A stretch of DNA of 64,000 nucleotides from Theristus sp. LFF4_11. Taxonomy: Eukaryota > Nematoda > Chromadorea > Monhysterida > Xyalidae. Positions 12,478 through 33,776 of this stretch are shown here, one piece after another. Positions within the stretch are counted from its first letter, which is position 1. Each line of letters begins with the position of its first letter. The notes under the pieces were generated by a model. The model was not told the origin of the DNA. It made no database searches and saw nothing but the letters and a program-made list of their open reading frames with translations. Made by a program: the position numbers and the translations under genes. The stretch lies in NCBI GenBank assembly GCA_030248135.1, contig JASANC010005171.1:40444-104443 (forward strand). Direction: 5' to 3'.

Positions 12478-13146
12478 CGTGATTCGAGAGCAGTCAATCG
12501 CACACACACACAATCGTTTTGTGGCCATGTGATTTTCATGTGCGCTTTTATATTTGTTTTTTTTGGCTTTGGAGGCATTTCATTTTGTCACTGACCTGGC
12601 TCTATGTGATAATTAATCTTCACTGCACTGGTAAAAATTGTTCTTTCCTTTTTTGATGACATTCTTGCTGTTGCTTCGCCACGGAATACTGATCGTGTGC
12701 AATAAAAAGTCTGATAACGTGTGTCGTGGAAGGAAAGGTGACGAACAAATTATTGGCTCTACATTTGACAAAAAGTCAAGAAAAGAAATATTCTCTTCCA
12801 TTGTTTATGAATACTGTACCATTTTTCCCTAGCCTTACATGCTTCAAAAATCAACACAAGACAGAAGACACGTCTTCTGGCAACGCTCCAATAGGTTGCA
12901 CCCGATAACCGAAAACAACCTCAAGTACAGATGCAGGTTGTTTGCAGCGGTTTATTTGGCACTGCAGTTCCAGTAATCGATCGAAAGCATTGTTATTGTT
13001 TTGTTCTGGGCATGCGCTGATCAGTGGAAGGTTTGGTGGGGCACCTGGTGTTGTCCAGAGAGGGACGGAGTCATGACGTGTCCTTGTGATGGCCCACTGC
13101 GCCTGACGACCAACCGACCAACCCACTGTCCGGTCATCCGACCGAC
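12478..13146. other. globin 3' flank
   Basis: The 3' UTR and intergenic DNA. An AATAAA at 12701 is a plausible polyadenylation signal 224 bp after the stop. No other gene seen. Confidence 0.4.
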
Positions 13147-13500
13147 CAACACTTAACCCGTTGGATCAACACTCAACCCGTTAAACCAATACTCAACCCG
13201 TTGGACCAACACTCAACCCGTTGAACCAACACTCAACCCGTTGGACCAACACTCAACCCGTTGGATCAACACTCAAACCGTTGGACCAACACTCAACCCG
13301 TTAAACCAATACTCAACCCGTTGGACCAACACTCAACCCGTTGAACCAACACTCAACCCGTTGGACCAACACTCAACCCGTTGGACCAATACTCAACCCG
13401 TTGGACCAACACTCAACCCGTTGGACCAACACTCAACCCGTTGGACCAACACTCAACCCGTTGGACCAACCAACACTCAACCCGTTGGACCAACTGACCG
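13147..13500 (+). repeat. 20-bp minisatellite
   Basis: About 17 tandem copies of TTGGACCAACACTCAACCCG, with variants TTGAACCAAC and TTAAACCAAT. It ends in degenerate GACCGACCGACCG. The 20-bp period is not a multiple of three, so long frames across it are artefacts. Confidence 0.9.
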
Positions 13501-15298
13501 ACCGACCGACCGTCTGTCCGGCACAGACCAAACCAACGCGGACTGTCAGAGTGACGTTAGTCCGATCGACCGACCTACATAAAATACCGTCAGTGGAACC
13601 AGTGTGTGCGCCTGCAAAAATATTAGCAGAACTTCTGATGTTTAAAAAAACAGTGTTTGCATATAAAATATATTTTGTTACATGAGTGGTTTAAAACCGA
13701 AAACCAGTTTATTTTTCAATGCATTGTTCGTTCGGAGAGGTTTAGTGAGTTTGTCTTCTGGCGCAAAAATGACAATGATAAGTTTATGGCTGTTCTGTAG
13801 CGATTTTCAAGTGCTTTAGTTGTATGTATGTACATGTACATGTACTTTAATTTTGTTTTCTGTTCAAGCAAAAAACCTAATGTTACTTATACATAACATC
13901 CGCCTTTCAGTAATTTTCATTTAGGTTGTTAATTTAAAATCGGGGTTAGCTTTAAACCTACGTTAGCAGCATTCAATTTCATTAAATTTATTTCAAAGGC
14001 ACGTCTCCACAGCGAGTCTCACTCTCCACTACTTTAGAGCAGAATCTCATAACAAACACCCACGAACTGCAGAATTTCTAAAAAGCAAGATTTGTTGGAA
14101 CGTGAACGATCGAGGGAACACCAGATAGCACAAAAGAATCTTGAAAAAATTTTGTATGGTTTTCATTGCACTAAACAACTTCAGGGGGGCGGGACGATCT
14201 CTTTTTGTTTACACTTGCGTCTTGGGACTTTTTTTGTGACTGATGATTTTAAACACAAATTTATGCACGTATGAATATGCGTTGTTGACATTTGCACCGA
14301 TTCATATGATTTTTAATTTATTTGTGCGAATGCCAAAAGAAATAAAAGTATTCTGTTCATCGTACACCCATTACTTTCTCGCTCTACCCCGCCGATGCCC
14401 GGTCCCAGCATATCGTGTCGATACTGACGACATAAATGAAAGTCAAATATTTATTTTTTTCAAGCAACGTCAGAAAAAAATGGATTTGCTTCCAATAAAA
14501 CCAGTGTGCGCTTGTATCTTTTGTGCGATTTTTGTATGTTTTTTTGAAGAGTTGAAAAATCCACAGTGTTCTGCTTGCATTGTTCTCGCTAAACTGTGCG
14601 CAAAAAAACCTAGACGAGAAAAGGTTCACGGTGTGTGTGTGTGCGCTCAGGGCAAAAATGGTGTAATTTGCAGGTGTTTATTTGCAGATCTAAAATCCAT
14701 TTCAGCCAAATTATGAAGCGTCGTTCCACGCTTAACTCACTAAACCTTTCAAGTACACATGATTTCATTTTTGATTATTTCGTATTCTTGAGAAGCAGAA
14801 AGCTTAAAAGCTGATAAAATATGAGCCTAGCAAATGCGTTATATGTAGTTTTATCAATTTTTCCCTTATCACATATGATTTGAAGTTAGCATGAGCAGGA
14901 AACTTTATTTGGGTTAGATCAATCACTGTGGAATTCCTTTGCATGTGACTTAGATTGCTTTCTGCACGCTCAAATCAATGGAGTTTTTAATGGTCATAAC
15001 TAATAAATGATGAACCTTTTGATAGTGCATCTAGTTGACGGGCAGAAGGTGTTTTATTGATTTTATAATCCATTATAATTATTGAGTCACAATTTTTCAA
15101 CAAAATAAATCTAAAAAAGTCATGTGCGGTTTTATGCGTCCCGTTCATGAATGCATTCATGCGTAGTGCTGCTAAGTGAGTCGCGCAGAAAGCAGTTCCA
15201 TTACCGCTAACATGAGTATTTTTCTAAGTTCAGTGTGATTTTCGGCGAATAATTGTAGGTTTTTTAAACTTTCATCCGCATTCAGATTCTTGCGCGCA
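13501..15298. other. intergenic, no gene supported
   Basis: 1.8 kb before the first exchanger. The 157-codon frame at 14243-14716 is Cys/Phe/Ile-rich, in AT-rich sequence, without domain or splice context, and was not accepted. The promoter of the exchanger gene is presumably near the right end. Confidence 0.4.
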
Positions 15299-18200
15299 AT
15301 GGCAAGCAACACTCAATTCGCACTGGTTCTGTGCGTGACACTGATCGTGATTGTTGGTCGTTGCAATGGGGCAAGTTCACCAGAGGCAGCAGACGCCCGC
15401 AATGCCAGCCACGACCGTTCGGAGCACGGCATCGCGATCGCAACGTGGCGATTCGAGTTCGTGGCGATGCCGTTCATGGTGACGCTGGCGGTGTTGGAGT
15501 TGGTCGTGCTGAAAATTGGTATAAATGTGGACACTGTGCACTCCAATGGAACACCGTAATGTTGGTGTATAGTCATGAACAAACACACTGGCACAGACAC
15601 ACAAACACACTGGCACCCACAAACAAGCACATTGGCACACACACAAACACACTGGCACACACACAAACACACTGGCACCCTTACACACACGTTCTGTTTC
15701 TGTGCGGGTGTTTGTTTGCGACTGTGCAACATTACGGCGCTGATAACCGAGTGCCGGGTTTTCAGTCTGAGACTTTCTCCACGTGACCATCGTGCATGAT
15801 TGCGTGTGTTCCCATCTGTTTCAGTTTACCATCATCTGAAATGGCTTCGGCACTATGTGCCGGAGTCCTGTGCGTTTATCATTCTTGGCGTGCTGTTGGG
15901 CATCTTATTCAGGTCGAATTAAGATTCATTGTTTTTGCTTTTTCTCAGTTTTTATCTTTCTTGGTTGAAAAAAGATGAACTCGTACGTGACGTGACATGC
16001 CGTGCTGCATGCGCTGTACAAACGGGCCTTTATAGATTACCGGATCCTTCTGAAAATGGTCTAGCTGAACTCAGCTCGACAAGATGCTTTGAACGAGCCT
16101 GACTTACAAAAAAATTATTTTTTTAATTTAAAAGAGTCAATTTTTCCTATCCTTGGGCAAGAAAATATGCATTCTGGGATTTTTTCCTTACCACCCCTTC
16201 TTACGTGGCAGTGTGCCAACTTAGCTCATCGATTTTTGCAATACAGTGGTATAGCGCCACAGGCGTTTCGCTCGTGTTTCACAAACATTTATATGAAGGC
16301 ACGTTTTTCAAAGTAGTAATGTTTCTAAAATAGCATAAAAGACGGCATGTGTGAGTAACTTTTTTAACGCGTTTTTTCTCATTGCAGCCATGGCGCAGCG
16401 GTACTGCTTTCGCTTGGCAGGGCAGGGACCTTCAGGGAACGGATCCCATCGTTGAAAAAAATTATTTAAAAAGTTGATTGTTTTAGGTCATGCTTTGTGT
16501 TTTTGTTAGCAAACTGCGTTCTCCTTACCTATTCCTGACTTCATAATTGAACGGGATAGCCGAGTATACAAGGCATATTTTTTCAGGATGCAAGGAGCGC
16601 GCGGAATTTGAATGAAAGAAAAAATAGTTCCTGAAAATCAATTGTGTATCAAATAAAATCGTTTGTTTTTTGGTGTGTGTGTAAACGATTGTGGTGAGGT
16701 GTTCGTCACTACCACACGACCGTTTTTCAAATACTCGGTAGCTTCATGGCCACACAACTGAAACTTTATTGGTGCGTGAGTGTTAGTGAACTTGCCTCTG
16801 TCAGTTGTCCACAAGGTGATCGCAAAATCTGGTTTGTGTTTTATCTACTTTTCCAAAGTAAGTCCAGACATCGGTGTTTTGAAGAGCGGGCCCTCGCCCG
16901 TCACGCGGAAGATAGCAGCTGGTAAGTGTCTTGGGGAGGTGGAGGGGTGGGGAAAGGCCCAGCCGACAGGGATCAGGGGTGCAGGCAGACTTAGCCACGC
17001 AGTAAATAGAGAATTTTGAGCACGACCAAATTTCGGTTATTTTCTAAAGAGAACGACTCATTATTCAAGTACACGTAAAAAATTGTCTTGTTTTTACTGT
17101 TGAAAATGCAATTTTCCCTCCATGAAATGGACAATTTTTTTAATGAAATACGACTTGCCCTGTTAAGGCCCGTTTATACCTGACGTATGCAGACGTTCGT
17201 CGACGTACGTCAAGTAGGAACTGTAGTCACTAACACGGGACCTAAAGTGACGTCGTGAATTTACAAATACTTGCGTGTCAAGCTAGGTGCAGCAAATGGG
17301 TGTGCCAGTCAATATTAGTGTCCCATTTTTACATTTAAAAAGTATTCTTTGAAGGTACGAAATGGAAAGCAGCGAGAAGCCGTACGTGTCGTTTCTGCAG
17401 TTCGACAAGCAGACGTTCTTTCTGTTCTTACTTCCGCCGTGTGTAAAACTTTTGCTCTTTGTCCATCTGCATTACATTGTCTTGAGGACCAATCGTAGTT
17501 CAGCAGTAACGCTGAATAAACTTCCCATGAATCATCTGAAGTCACGCAGCAGCTGCTGGCGCTAATAATAAAAACACATTCATAGGATTCAGAATATTGT
17601 TTGCATTTGCTTGATGCGTAGCTGCTGCAGGGACAGTAAATGCATTGTACATGAATGCATCAGTAAAATGACAGTAAAACAGCAGCTATCATTACTTTCA
17701 TTCTTACTGAATCACCAACCAATATATGAACAGCTTGAAAATTGGTAACTAAAACTACCCATTCTTTAATCAATGGCACATACAATGTATGTTTTCAAAA
17801 AACGCAAATCAAATTTTTCATTTTTTAGTATCATCCTTGAAGCAGCATACTCGCTGCGTGACCGAGCGTTCACCGAGCATCTTGGCACCATTTTGCTGTT
17901 TGCTGTCGTGGTTTGTGCTTTCAAATATAAAGAAACATATAGCATTTCTAGCTCACCTATAAGGTCACAAAGCTATTTGGCCTCAAAAACCAATTTCTCA
18001 CGATAAATCGTATCCAAGAAGTATAAACAAAAAGTCTTGGTCCTTTTACGCACTTCTTTTTTATTTTTAGGGCACTATACTAAACACCGCTTTGGTGTCA
18101 CTGGCCCTATGGGGGTTAACCGTGGCAGGTTTAATTTCGGCAAAGTTGACATTACTGAACTGTCTGGTGTTTGGAGCATTGATCGCAGCCGTTGATCCTG

Positions 18201-21200
18201 TGGCGGTTAGTTTTAAAAGGGTACTTTGAAGTCATATTCTAGATCATTGAAACGTGTTTTCAAATGAGCTTGTGACTGGACTAAACCGAGTACAATTACG
18301 AGTGTATCGTGAGCAGAAGTACATAGGCTTTTTCCGTATATTCTAAAGCGAATAAGATCTTGTTCCTTGCTCCAAAGCGAATCCGATCCGATTTAAAGCG
18401 TGTTCAACTGTTAAAACGTGCTTCGGTCTGAACCTAGTTTTACAGCAAGCATTTTTCGGTTAAGTTTGGTGCATTTGTTGTTGTCGCGCAATCCAGATCG
18501 ATTTGCATAAAAACTGCATATTGTTTCCTTCAGGTGCTGTCAATCTTCGAAGAAGTTGGCGTCAACAAAATGCTGTACTTCATGGTCTTTGGAGAGTCGC
18601 TTTTGAACGGTCTCATTTTTAGCGTTTTACCGTATTTCCGGATTGGTTGGGTGCTTTAATGTTGTTCAAATTTTAAAATTTCAATCGATTTAGTGAAAGC
18701 GTTTCAGATGCTGTCACCGTGGTGCTGTACAATCTGATGATTGAGTTCAGCGAGATTCCGAACGTTGGTTGGGACGATGTAAGTTTTTTTGCATCTCACA
18801 GAGATAAATGTTTCAACAAAAAGTCTGACAATTTCTTGAGCTTGATTGGATAATTTGAGCCACCACGTTACCACTTGAACCTCAACAATTCTACTTTTTG
18901 TTGGAAACTTTGAACTTCATCTATCGATTGGCGGGACTCAGCCTTGTTTTGCTAGTGTACCAAAACCAATTGCAAGCCTGTTCAGGGATCCTTTCTACAT
19001 TTTTTTGCAGATCCTAATGGGTGTTCTCACGTTCGTGGTTGACAGCATCGGCGCAATGACTATCGGGTTCCTGTGGGGCTTCGCATGCGCGTTCATCACT
19101 AAGTACACACGAGAGATCCGAAGTGAGTGATCAAACGCAACTTTCACTGGAACAAAATCGCAAAAAATGTAAATTCTCTGTTTTCTTCAATCGTTTTCAG
19201 TTGTCGAGCCAGTTGTGATGTTTGCGACGGCCTACATTTCGTATTTGTGCGCGGAAATGGTGCATTTCTCGGGAATCATCAGGTGTACAACGTTACTTTT
19301 CTCACGACTTTGAATTTATTACAGCTTGTTGAATTTGCAGAAGAAATTTAACATTATTCTGACACAGTTGAAGCCGAAGCCCAAAAGTCCATGTTGTTCC
19401 AGGCTGAAAAGACATGAAGAACTGCTTTTAATGTCAGTGTCATATTCCCGAACATTTTCAGTATCATCTGTTGCGGCATCATTCAGGCGCAATACGCAAC
19501 TGAAAATCTCTCCTCAAAATCATACATCACGGTGAAGTACATGACTAAAGTGATCGCGTGAGTAGTGTTTTTCCTATCAATTAATCATAACTAATCGATA
19601 AATTTTCACCAAACAATATTTCAGCCAAGTGATGGAATCGATAATTTTTCTGATTTTGGGCGTCATGCTGATCAACGGCTCGGAGTTCTGGGAGGACTGG
19701 AACACTTGGTTCACCGTGTCCGCACTTGTGCTCTGTATTCTTGTGCGCTTTTTCGGTTCGTCTTTGCAGTTTTTTATTTGTATCGACCAGCTGATTGATT
19801 GCATGTGATCACACTGATTGATACTCGTGATGCAGCAACTGCGTTTTCCTGATAGTAACGTTTTCACAGTTGTTTTCTGCCTGACGTTCTGGGTGAACCG
19901 CGCCACAACGGGCATACGGCGTGTCAGCTATAAAGAGCAGTTCATCATTGTGAGTTCGGGTGCTTTTGGTGTTTTATAACAATAAAAATTATCTCTTGCA
20001 ATAATCAGATGCAACCAACAGTTTGGTAAAACAATCGATTGTAAACATCTTTTGTGAATCGTCTGTCAAAGTGTTCTTTCGTTTATAAATAAACTGCCGC
20101 AATCAGAACACTCCCCTTTCTTGCCTGAGCGAACTTGTTGGCGTTCTGTGACTCCAAACACCAGAGTGATCTCGATTCGTCTTGATGCTTGTCTTTCAGG
20201 CATACGGCGGTCTACGTGGGGCAATCGCATTCAGTCTAGCATTTATGCTGGCCGACCATGTTGTCGGCGACGAGAACAAGGGAATGTTCGTGTCGGCCAC
20301 TTACGTCGTCATTTTGTTCACTGTCTTCCTTCAGGTGCGCTCAGAATCTGTTCGGTTGTTTTGTTAACTTGTGTGCAGTTCGAATTAACCTCAATTCATT
20401 GGAAATCTTCCTGCGTGCTGTTACCAAAATCCTTGTGACTATTTTCTTTGAAACTCCCTGTTTTTGCTAACTCGCTTGGAGACTTCATCTATGAAACTTA
20501 AGAAGGAGCCTATTACTTTTCATAATGTCCATCATCGAACTCCATCGCACCGCAGGGCATGACCATGAAACCGCTGGTGTCACTCTTGGAAATCCGCCTG
20601 GCGCAGTCGGCAGTTGGCAATCCATTCCGGCTGTTTCTCGAGTTCAACCGACCAGTGATCGAGAGTGCCATGGCAGGCATTGAGCAAGTGATCGATCAGC
20701 ACGGCGAGAATCATTGGACGGTCTGGAAATTTTGTTTCTTGTTAGAATAATTATGGTTTCATAAACTTCAAGAATCAAAGCTTATTGCAATTGGAACTAG
20801 CATTGGTGCATTCGTAAACACTGTACGGATCAATCCAGTGTACGCGATTCATGACCATCCAATCATTTTTTCCACCACCAACGATCAACGCACCTTTCAG
20901 ATTGCCGCCAGTAAATTCAGTCGTAAGTATTTGCGCCGTTGGTTCCAGCACACGCCCGGTCAACATGGAAAGAGCATTCTTGCGGCGCATGCAGCCGCGA
21001 AACAAAAGTACGTGTATACGGTCGCTTCATCGGAGCATGTCACACCATCTAAATTGCACTAAATTCGAAATTTGAACGCACACCGCCGAACATGCTGTGT
21101 TTTCTCACGGACGTAGTGATCCTAAATTCTTTTATGGAATGTTTTAAAAAAAGCGGGGGCACATCAATCATCAATATACGGTAAACATTATTCAATATTT

Positions 21201-22844
21201 GTTTATTTTGCAGTGCTGGAGGCGCCGGAATGCACACCACAGTGTCAATGGAGACGATTGACAGGCAAGAGGAATACAAATGTGCAAAAATTGGGTGAAA
21301 TGATAATTTAGGAGCTTTGAAACAATTTCAGTTCCGCGTTGCCGAACGCGGTGGCGGCCGAATTGATTGATGATAAAGATCGCAAAGGTTGGCTGGATGG
21401 CTTTTTTGTCGCTACTTGCGTTGAAACTTCAAAAATGCTAGAATAAACTTGGGAAACAGCGATTTCAAGAAAACCGCGGGTGGAACTTTGCTTTTCAGTT
21501 TCGGCAGCAGCCGACAAGAACAAGAAAACGATTGAGATCGACGACGCACGTGGCCTCGCGTCGCTCGTGCACATGATGAACAATCCGTTGCACAAAAGGG
21601 TGAACAGCGTTTTTGTCGTTAAGGAGTTTACAAAAAGTCAAGCTGACGTTCACATGACTGCAGACTGACCTGTTTGAATTTGGTGGAGTGTTTTATTACC
21701 ATTTCTCAGATTGGGTCGCTTGTTGCTTGTTCTTGTTCACACAACGGTAATGCAGTCAATCAGTTTAGAAAAAGACATCTCAAACAAAGAGATGTTACAA
21801 CATCTGGTCTGTGCCTGTGTTTAGGTGCACTATTTGGAGGGCAGTGACCTCGGGCGAGAGGAGCAACTGCGTATTGAGCTGGCACGTGAGCAGAGTCGTC
21901 TGAGACGCATGGGTGTCCAGTCAACCGGTTACAAACGGCTGCAGAGCACACAGGCTGGTCACGGCTTGCAGTCGTTCATTGCTGAAGTGTATGGGACCGC
22001 TGTTTGCAGCCTTCAACTTTGTGAGATGCTGATTGGTCTTTGAAAAGAAACGAAGTTTTTCTGATAATCACAGTTTTTTTTGTCGCACAGTTTCGCCACA
22101 CACTCACAAACAAACACACAGGCATCAACTGCGCTACGATGCACGCCGAACTTTTGGTTGCCACGTCATAGTGTGTGACCATCCGTGGCGGTGTCAACCA
22201 ATGAACAAAGACTAACATGAACTTCGACTATTATGACTAAAAACATGTTCAACTTGTCCACCTGCGGCCAGCTTTTTTAGTACGGTATGGCCGATTAAAC
22301 ATGGCAGCTTTTTTCAGGGTTCAAGGAGCGCGCGAATTTTGAATGAAAAAAAAGAAAAAAAAAATTTTCTTCTCTAACGGATTATCCGTGCTATTCTGTT
22401 CATTCTTTTTCCGTTGCACACATGACTGGGAATTATGTTCGCATTTTTGAAAAAGACAACTCCTAGTCTGCGACTGATCCCGCCTTGATGGACTGCCTCA
22501 TTTATTCGGCCATACTGTAGATGCCAAAGTGTTTGTTTGTCACTGTGTGCACCTGTCCTCACTTTCAACTGATCGCAACTTTGTAGGCCGTCCGAAGGGC
22601 GCCAGTGGTGGCCGCAATGCTGCGTGCTGCCATCCCGATGGTCTCAGCGCCAACCACAATCGAGGAGGATCTGATTGACAAACAGCAAGATCCAAACGTG
22701 ACGAAGAAACAAAACAATGAAAACGGAACAACAACCGAAAATGAAAAAGACAACGAGCAGAGAAACGGACAACCGCCGAAACGCAAAAATTCGGATGAAC
22801 ACAAGAAAGACACTGATATGACGAGCGCTCAGTATCGCCTTTGA
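15299..22844 (+). CDS. Na+/H+ exchanger (NHE/SLC9A type), gene 1
   Basis: Twenty in-phase exons, 763 residues: 15299-15518, 15825-15912, 17355-17438, 17829-17910, 18071-18205, 18534-18609, 18708-18778, 19011-19122, 19201-19282, 19462-19557, 19625-19755, 19870-19949, 20200-20334, 20556-20720, 20901-21007, 21214-21264, 21332-21387, 21499-21599, 21825-21986, 22587-22844. A signal-like hydrophobic N-terminus precedes a multi-pass core. It contains YVPESCAFIILG, AAVDPVA (to ~203), FGESLLNDAVTVVLYN (222-237; Glu224 and Asp229 are the conserved transport acids) and AYGGLRGAIAFSL (~420). The C-terminal ~230 residues are a hydrophilic cytosolic tail. Members exchange Na+ for H+ across the plasma or an organelle membrane. 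The intron after exon 16 appears to use a GC donor (ACAG then GCAAGA); exon 3 uses a GAAG acceptor. A head-to-tail paralogue follows at 24097. Confidence 0.93.
15570..15690 (+). repeat. CA-rich short tandem repeat in exchanger intron 1
   Basis: ACACACTGGCACACACACAA-type units repeat five or six times after the donor at 15519. The long frames crossing it on both strands are low complexity, not coding. Confidence 0.7.
15984..17275 (+). mobile_element. single ancestral monomer of the 1,822-bp repeat
   Basis: Collinear with the array unit from CGTGACGTGACATGCCG through the tRNA-like box (16386-16452) and the GC-rich block (~16890-17000), to CTAAAGTGACGT. It therefore begins and ends inside the same GTGACGTGACGTGAC motif, like one circularly permuted monomer. 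It lacks the ~210-bp insert (uninterrupted at AAAATCTGG / TTTGTG, ~16846) and lacks the TGACGTCA MITE. Sited in intron 2 of exchanger gene 1. Confidence 0.75.
16386..16452 (+). other. tRNA-like Pol III box pair
   Basis: GCCATGGCGCAGCGG resembles a tRNA A box (TRGCNNAGYNGG) with one change from the array form. GGAACGGATCCC is a degenerate B box. Between them GCTTTCGCTTGGCA looks like a tRNA anticodon arm. See 55280-55344. Confidence 0.5.
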
Positions 22845-22863
22845 AGTGCTCAGCTTTCAAAAT

Positions 22864-23032
22864 ACAGTCTAACTCTCTATCATATCCAACTAGCTAGCTG
22901 ATTGGTTGGTGATCACGTGATGCATGCATTCTGTGCAGGCGTGGAGAGACGGAGTTTGGTTCGCACAGAATGCATGTATCACGATCACCAACCAATCAGC
23001 TAATTGGATATGTTATAGAGTTAGACTGTCGT
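22864..23032. mobile_element. fold-back MITE-like element, copy 2
   Basis: A ~169-bp near-perfect palindrome just after the exchanger 1 stop codon. The left arm runs ACAGTCTAACTCTCTAT ... CAGCTGATTGGTTGG-like; the right arm is its complement, ending ATAGAGTTAGACTGT. The centre holds GATCACGTGATGCATGCATT. A copy with more diverged arms is at 10311-10455. It may lie within the 3' UTR. Confidence 0.8.
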
Positions 23033-24096
23033 TGTCAGCCAACCATTTCAATTATATTTGGCTCCGTGCTGCGCTATTTCGCCACTCTCAATCAACTTGC
23101 TACGACGATTTTGATGAAAACAAGTAGCGCACGCACGTTTTTATGTTGTTGATTTCTTACATGATTTTGCGGTTGAATGGCTTTGTGAAGTTACATGAAA
23201 CAGTTTTTGTGCCTTGACATAACTTCTTGCTGCCAGTGCTGTTTCGTCCCTTTGATGTGTTATTGATTTGTCAAAAAACGTAGAAATTAAAAGAATGCCA
23301 AAATGTTGAACATCTGGCCTACAAATCTCGCTAGCTTAGCTGCTCTAGCTTCATCTGTTGCTGTGCACTATCAACGTTGTACATGGTTACCCGTTGAAAT
23401 TTTTCCGTTCTTTTTTCCGTTTTTTTCCAGTTGTTTTCCCAGCTCAGATGAAAAGCAAGCAAACGCGGTCATGTATGGCATACAAAGAACTGCCAGCTAT
23501 AGTGTCAGTGTTCATCAATAATATACGATGAAGCATACTTCGCGTTGTAGTTTACCTTTCACGGTTGTGCTGGCCACGAAAAACTCATTTACTGGTCGGC
23601 TGAAAAGAGCTAACTGTCCTAATAGCAAAGTTCGGCGTTTTCAGCAGAGCAGGCGGCTGGTTGCTTGAATTTCGAAGCAACTTTCAAGAAATACAGCCAA
23701 TCAGCGCGATACGCAAGCTTTATTTTTTTCTGTGTAACCAACCATCAAAAATAATCAAAAACATCAAAATGTGCAAATTTCTTTGTTGACACTCGTAGCT
23801 TTATTTGTTCCAACAAACGCCGGCGTAACGATAGTGATGATGTTATTTCTGTGTCTCTGAGCAAACAATTTTTTTTCAAGTTCATAGTGCAACACAGCAC
23901 AATCAAGTTAGAAATGTAGCCAAAAAACTGACCATGATAATGCACCAATGAGACATTCAACCAACTAAATAAAATTGTTTGTTTTTTATTGGGAAATGAA
24001 ATTTTTCAAGTTTGTGCAGTTGACTCTTGATTTTCGTTTTCCAGCTTTCCAGATACAAGTTTCAACAATAAAAATTCGAGATTTAGTGCCAAAATT
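23033..24096. other. spacer between exchanger genes
   Basis: About 1.06 kb with no supported exon. It should contain the 3' end of gene 1 and the promoter of gene 2. Confidence 0.4.
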
Positions 24097-33179
<9,083 letters not shown>

Positions 33180-33776
33180 TGGTGTCTGGGAAATTAGCAA
33201 ACCAACAGATTTTCAATTGTTTTTCGGAAAAAATTACCGTATTTGACCAATGCAGCCATTCAACCATTTCAACTGAGGACTTCTAGTTTGTTCAATGACT
33301 CTGTCCTGTCGCCTAGATTTTTTGTGGTCATTGTTGATTTCGCGGGAATTTTGACGTGATAGATTATTTTGATCTACCTTAACCCACTACCACCATTAAT
33401 GGTCAAAAATAGCAACCGTCTTTAACCTTTTGTTGCCTTATTTCACTGTTGTGTCGTTTGTGTTAGCAAATGAAAAACTTAATAAAATTTTAATTTTCAT
33501 TCTTCCTGCGCGGTTTTGTCGCTGATTTGAACGTTCAGCAATTTCAACGAAAAAAACAACACACGTAAAACACGAACATTTTAGTGACGCGACAGCACGC
33601 AGTGCACGACAAAGTTTTACCGAACAATGTTTTGGTAACCAATAATTTTATTTTTCGGTTGGTAATGTTAAATGTTAGAGGTTATGTTCAGATGTTAAAC
33701 AAAGATGTCTTGTAAAATGAAGTCATAACTCAAAGAAAAAACCACATTAAACGTTTTTTTTCAGTAAAGCCAGAAA
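33180..33776. other. exchanger 2 3' flank
   Basis: 3' UTR and spacer. AATAAA at 33481 is a candidate polyadenylation signal. Nothing else seen. Confidence 0.4.

Noticed and set aside
13241..13685. 113-114-codon repetitive frames
   Set aside because: Translations of the 20-bp minisatellite; period not divisible by three, so several frames stay open by chance.
14243..14716. 157-codon plus-strand frame rich in Cys and Phe
   Set aside because: Composition follows the AT-rich DNA; no signal peptide followed by ordered domain, no homology recognised, no intron signals.
15313..15790. Long minus-strand frames opposite exchanger exon 1
   Set aside because: Shadow of the coding exon and of the CA-rich repeat; exchanger exon 1 on the plus strand is supported by splice phase and homology.
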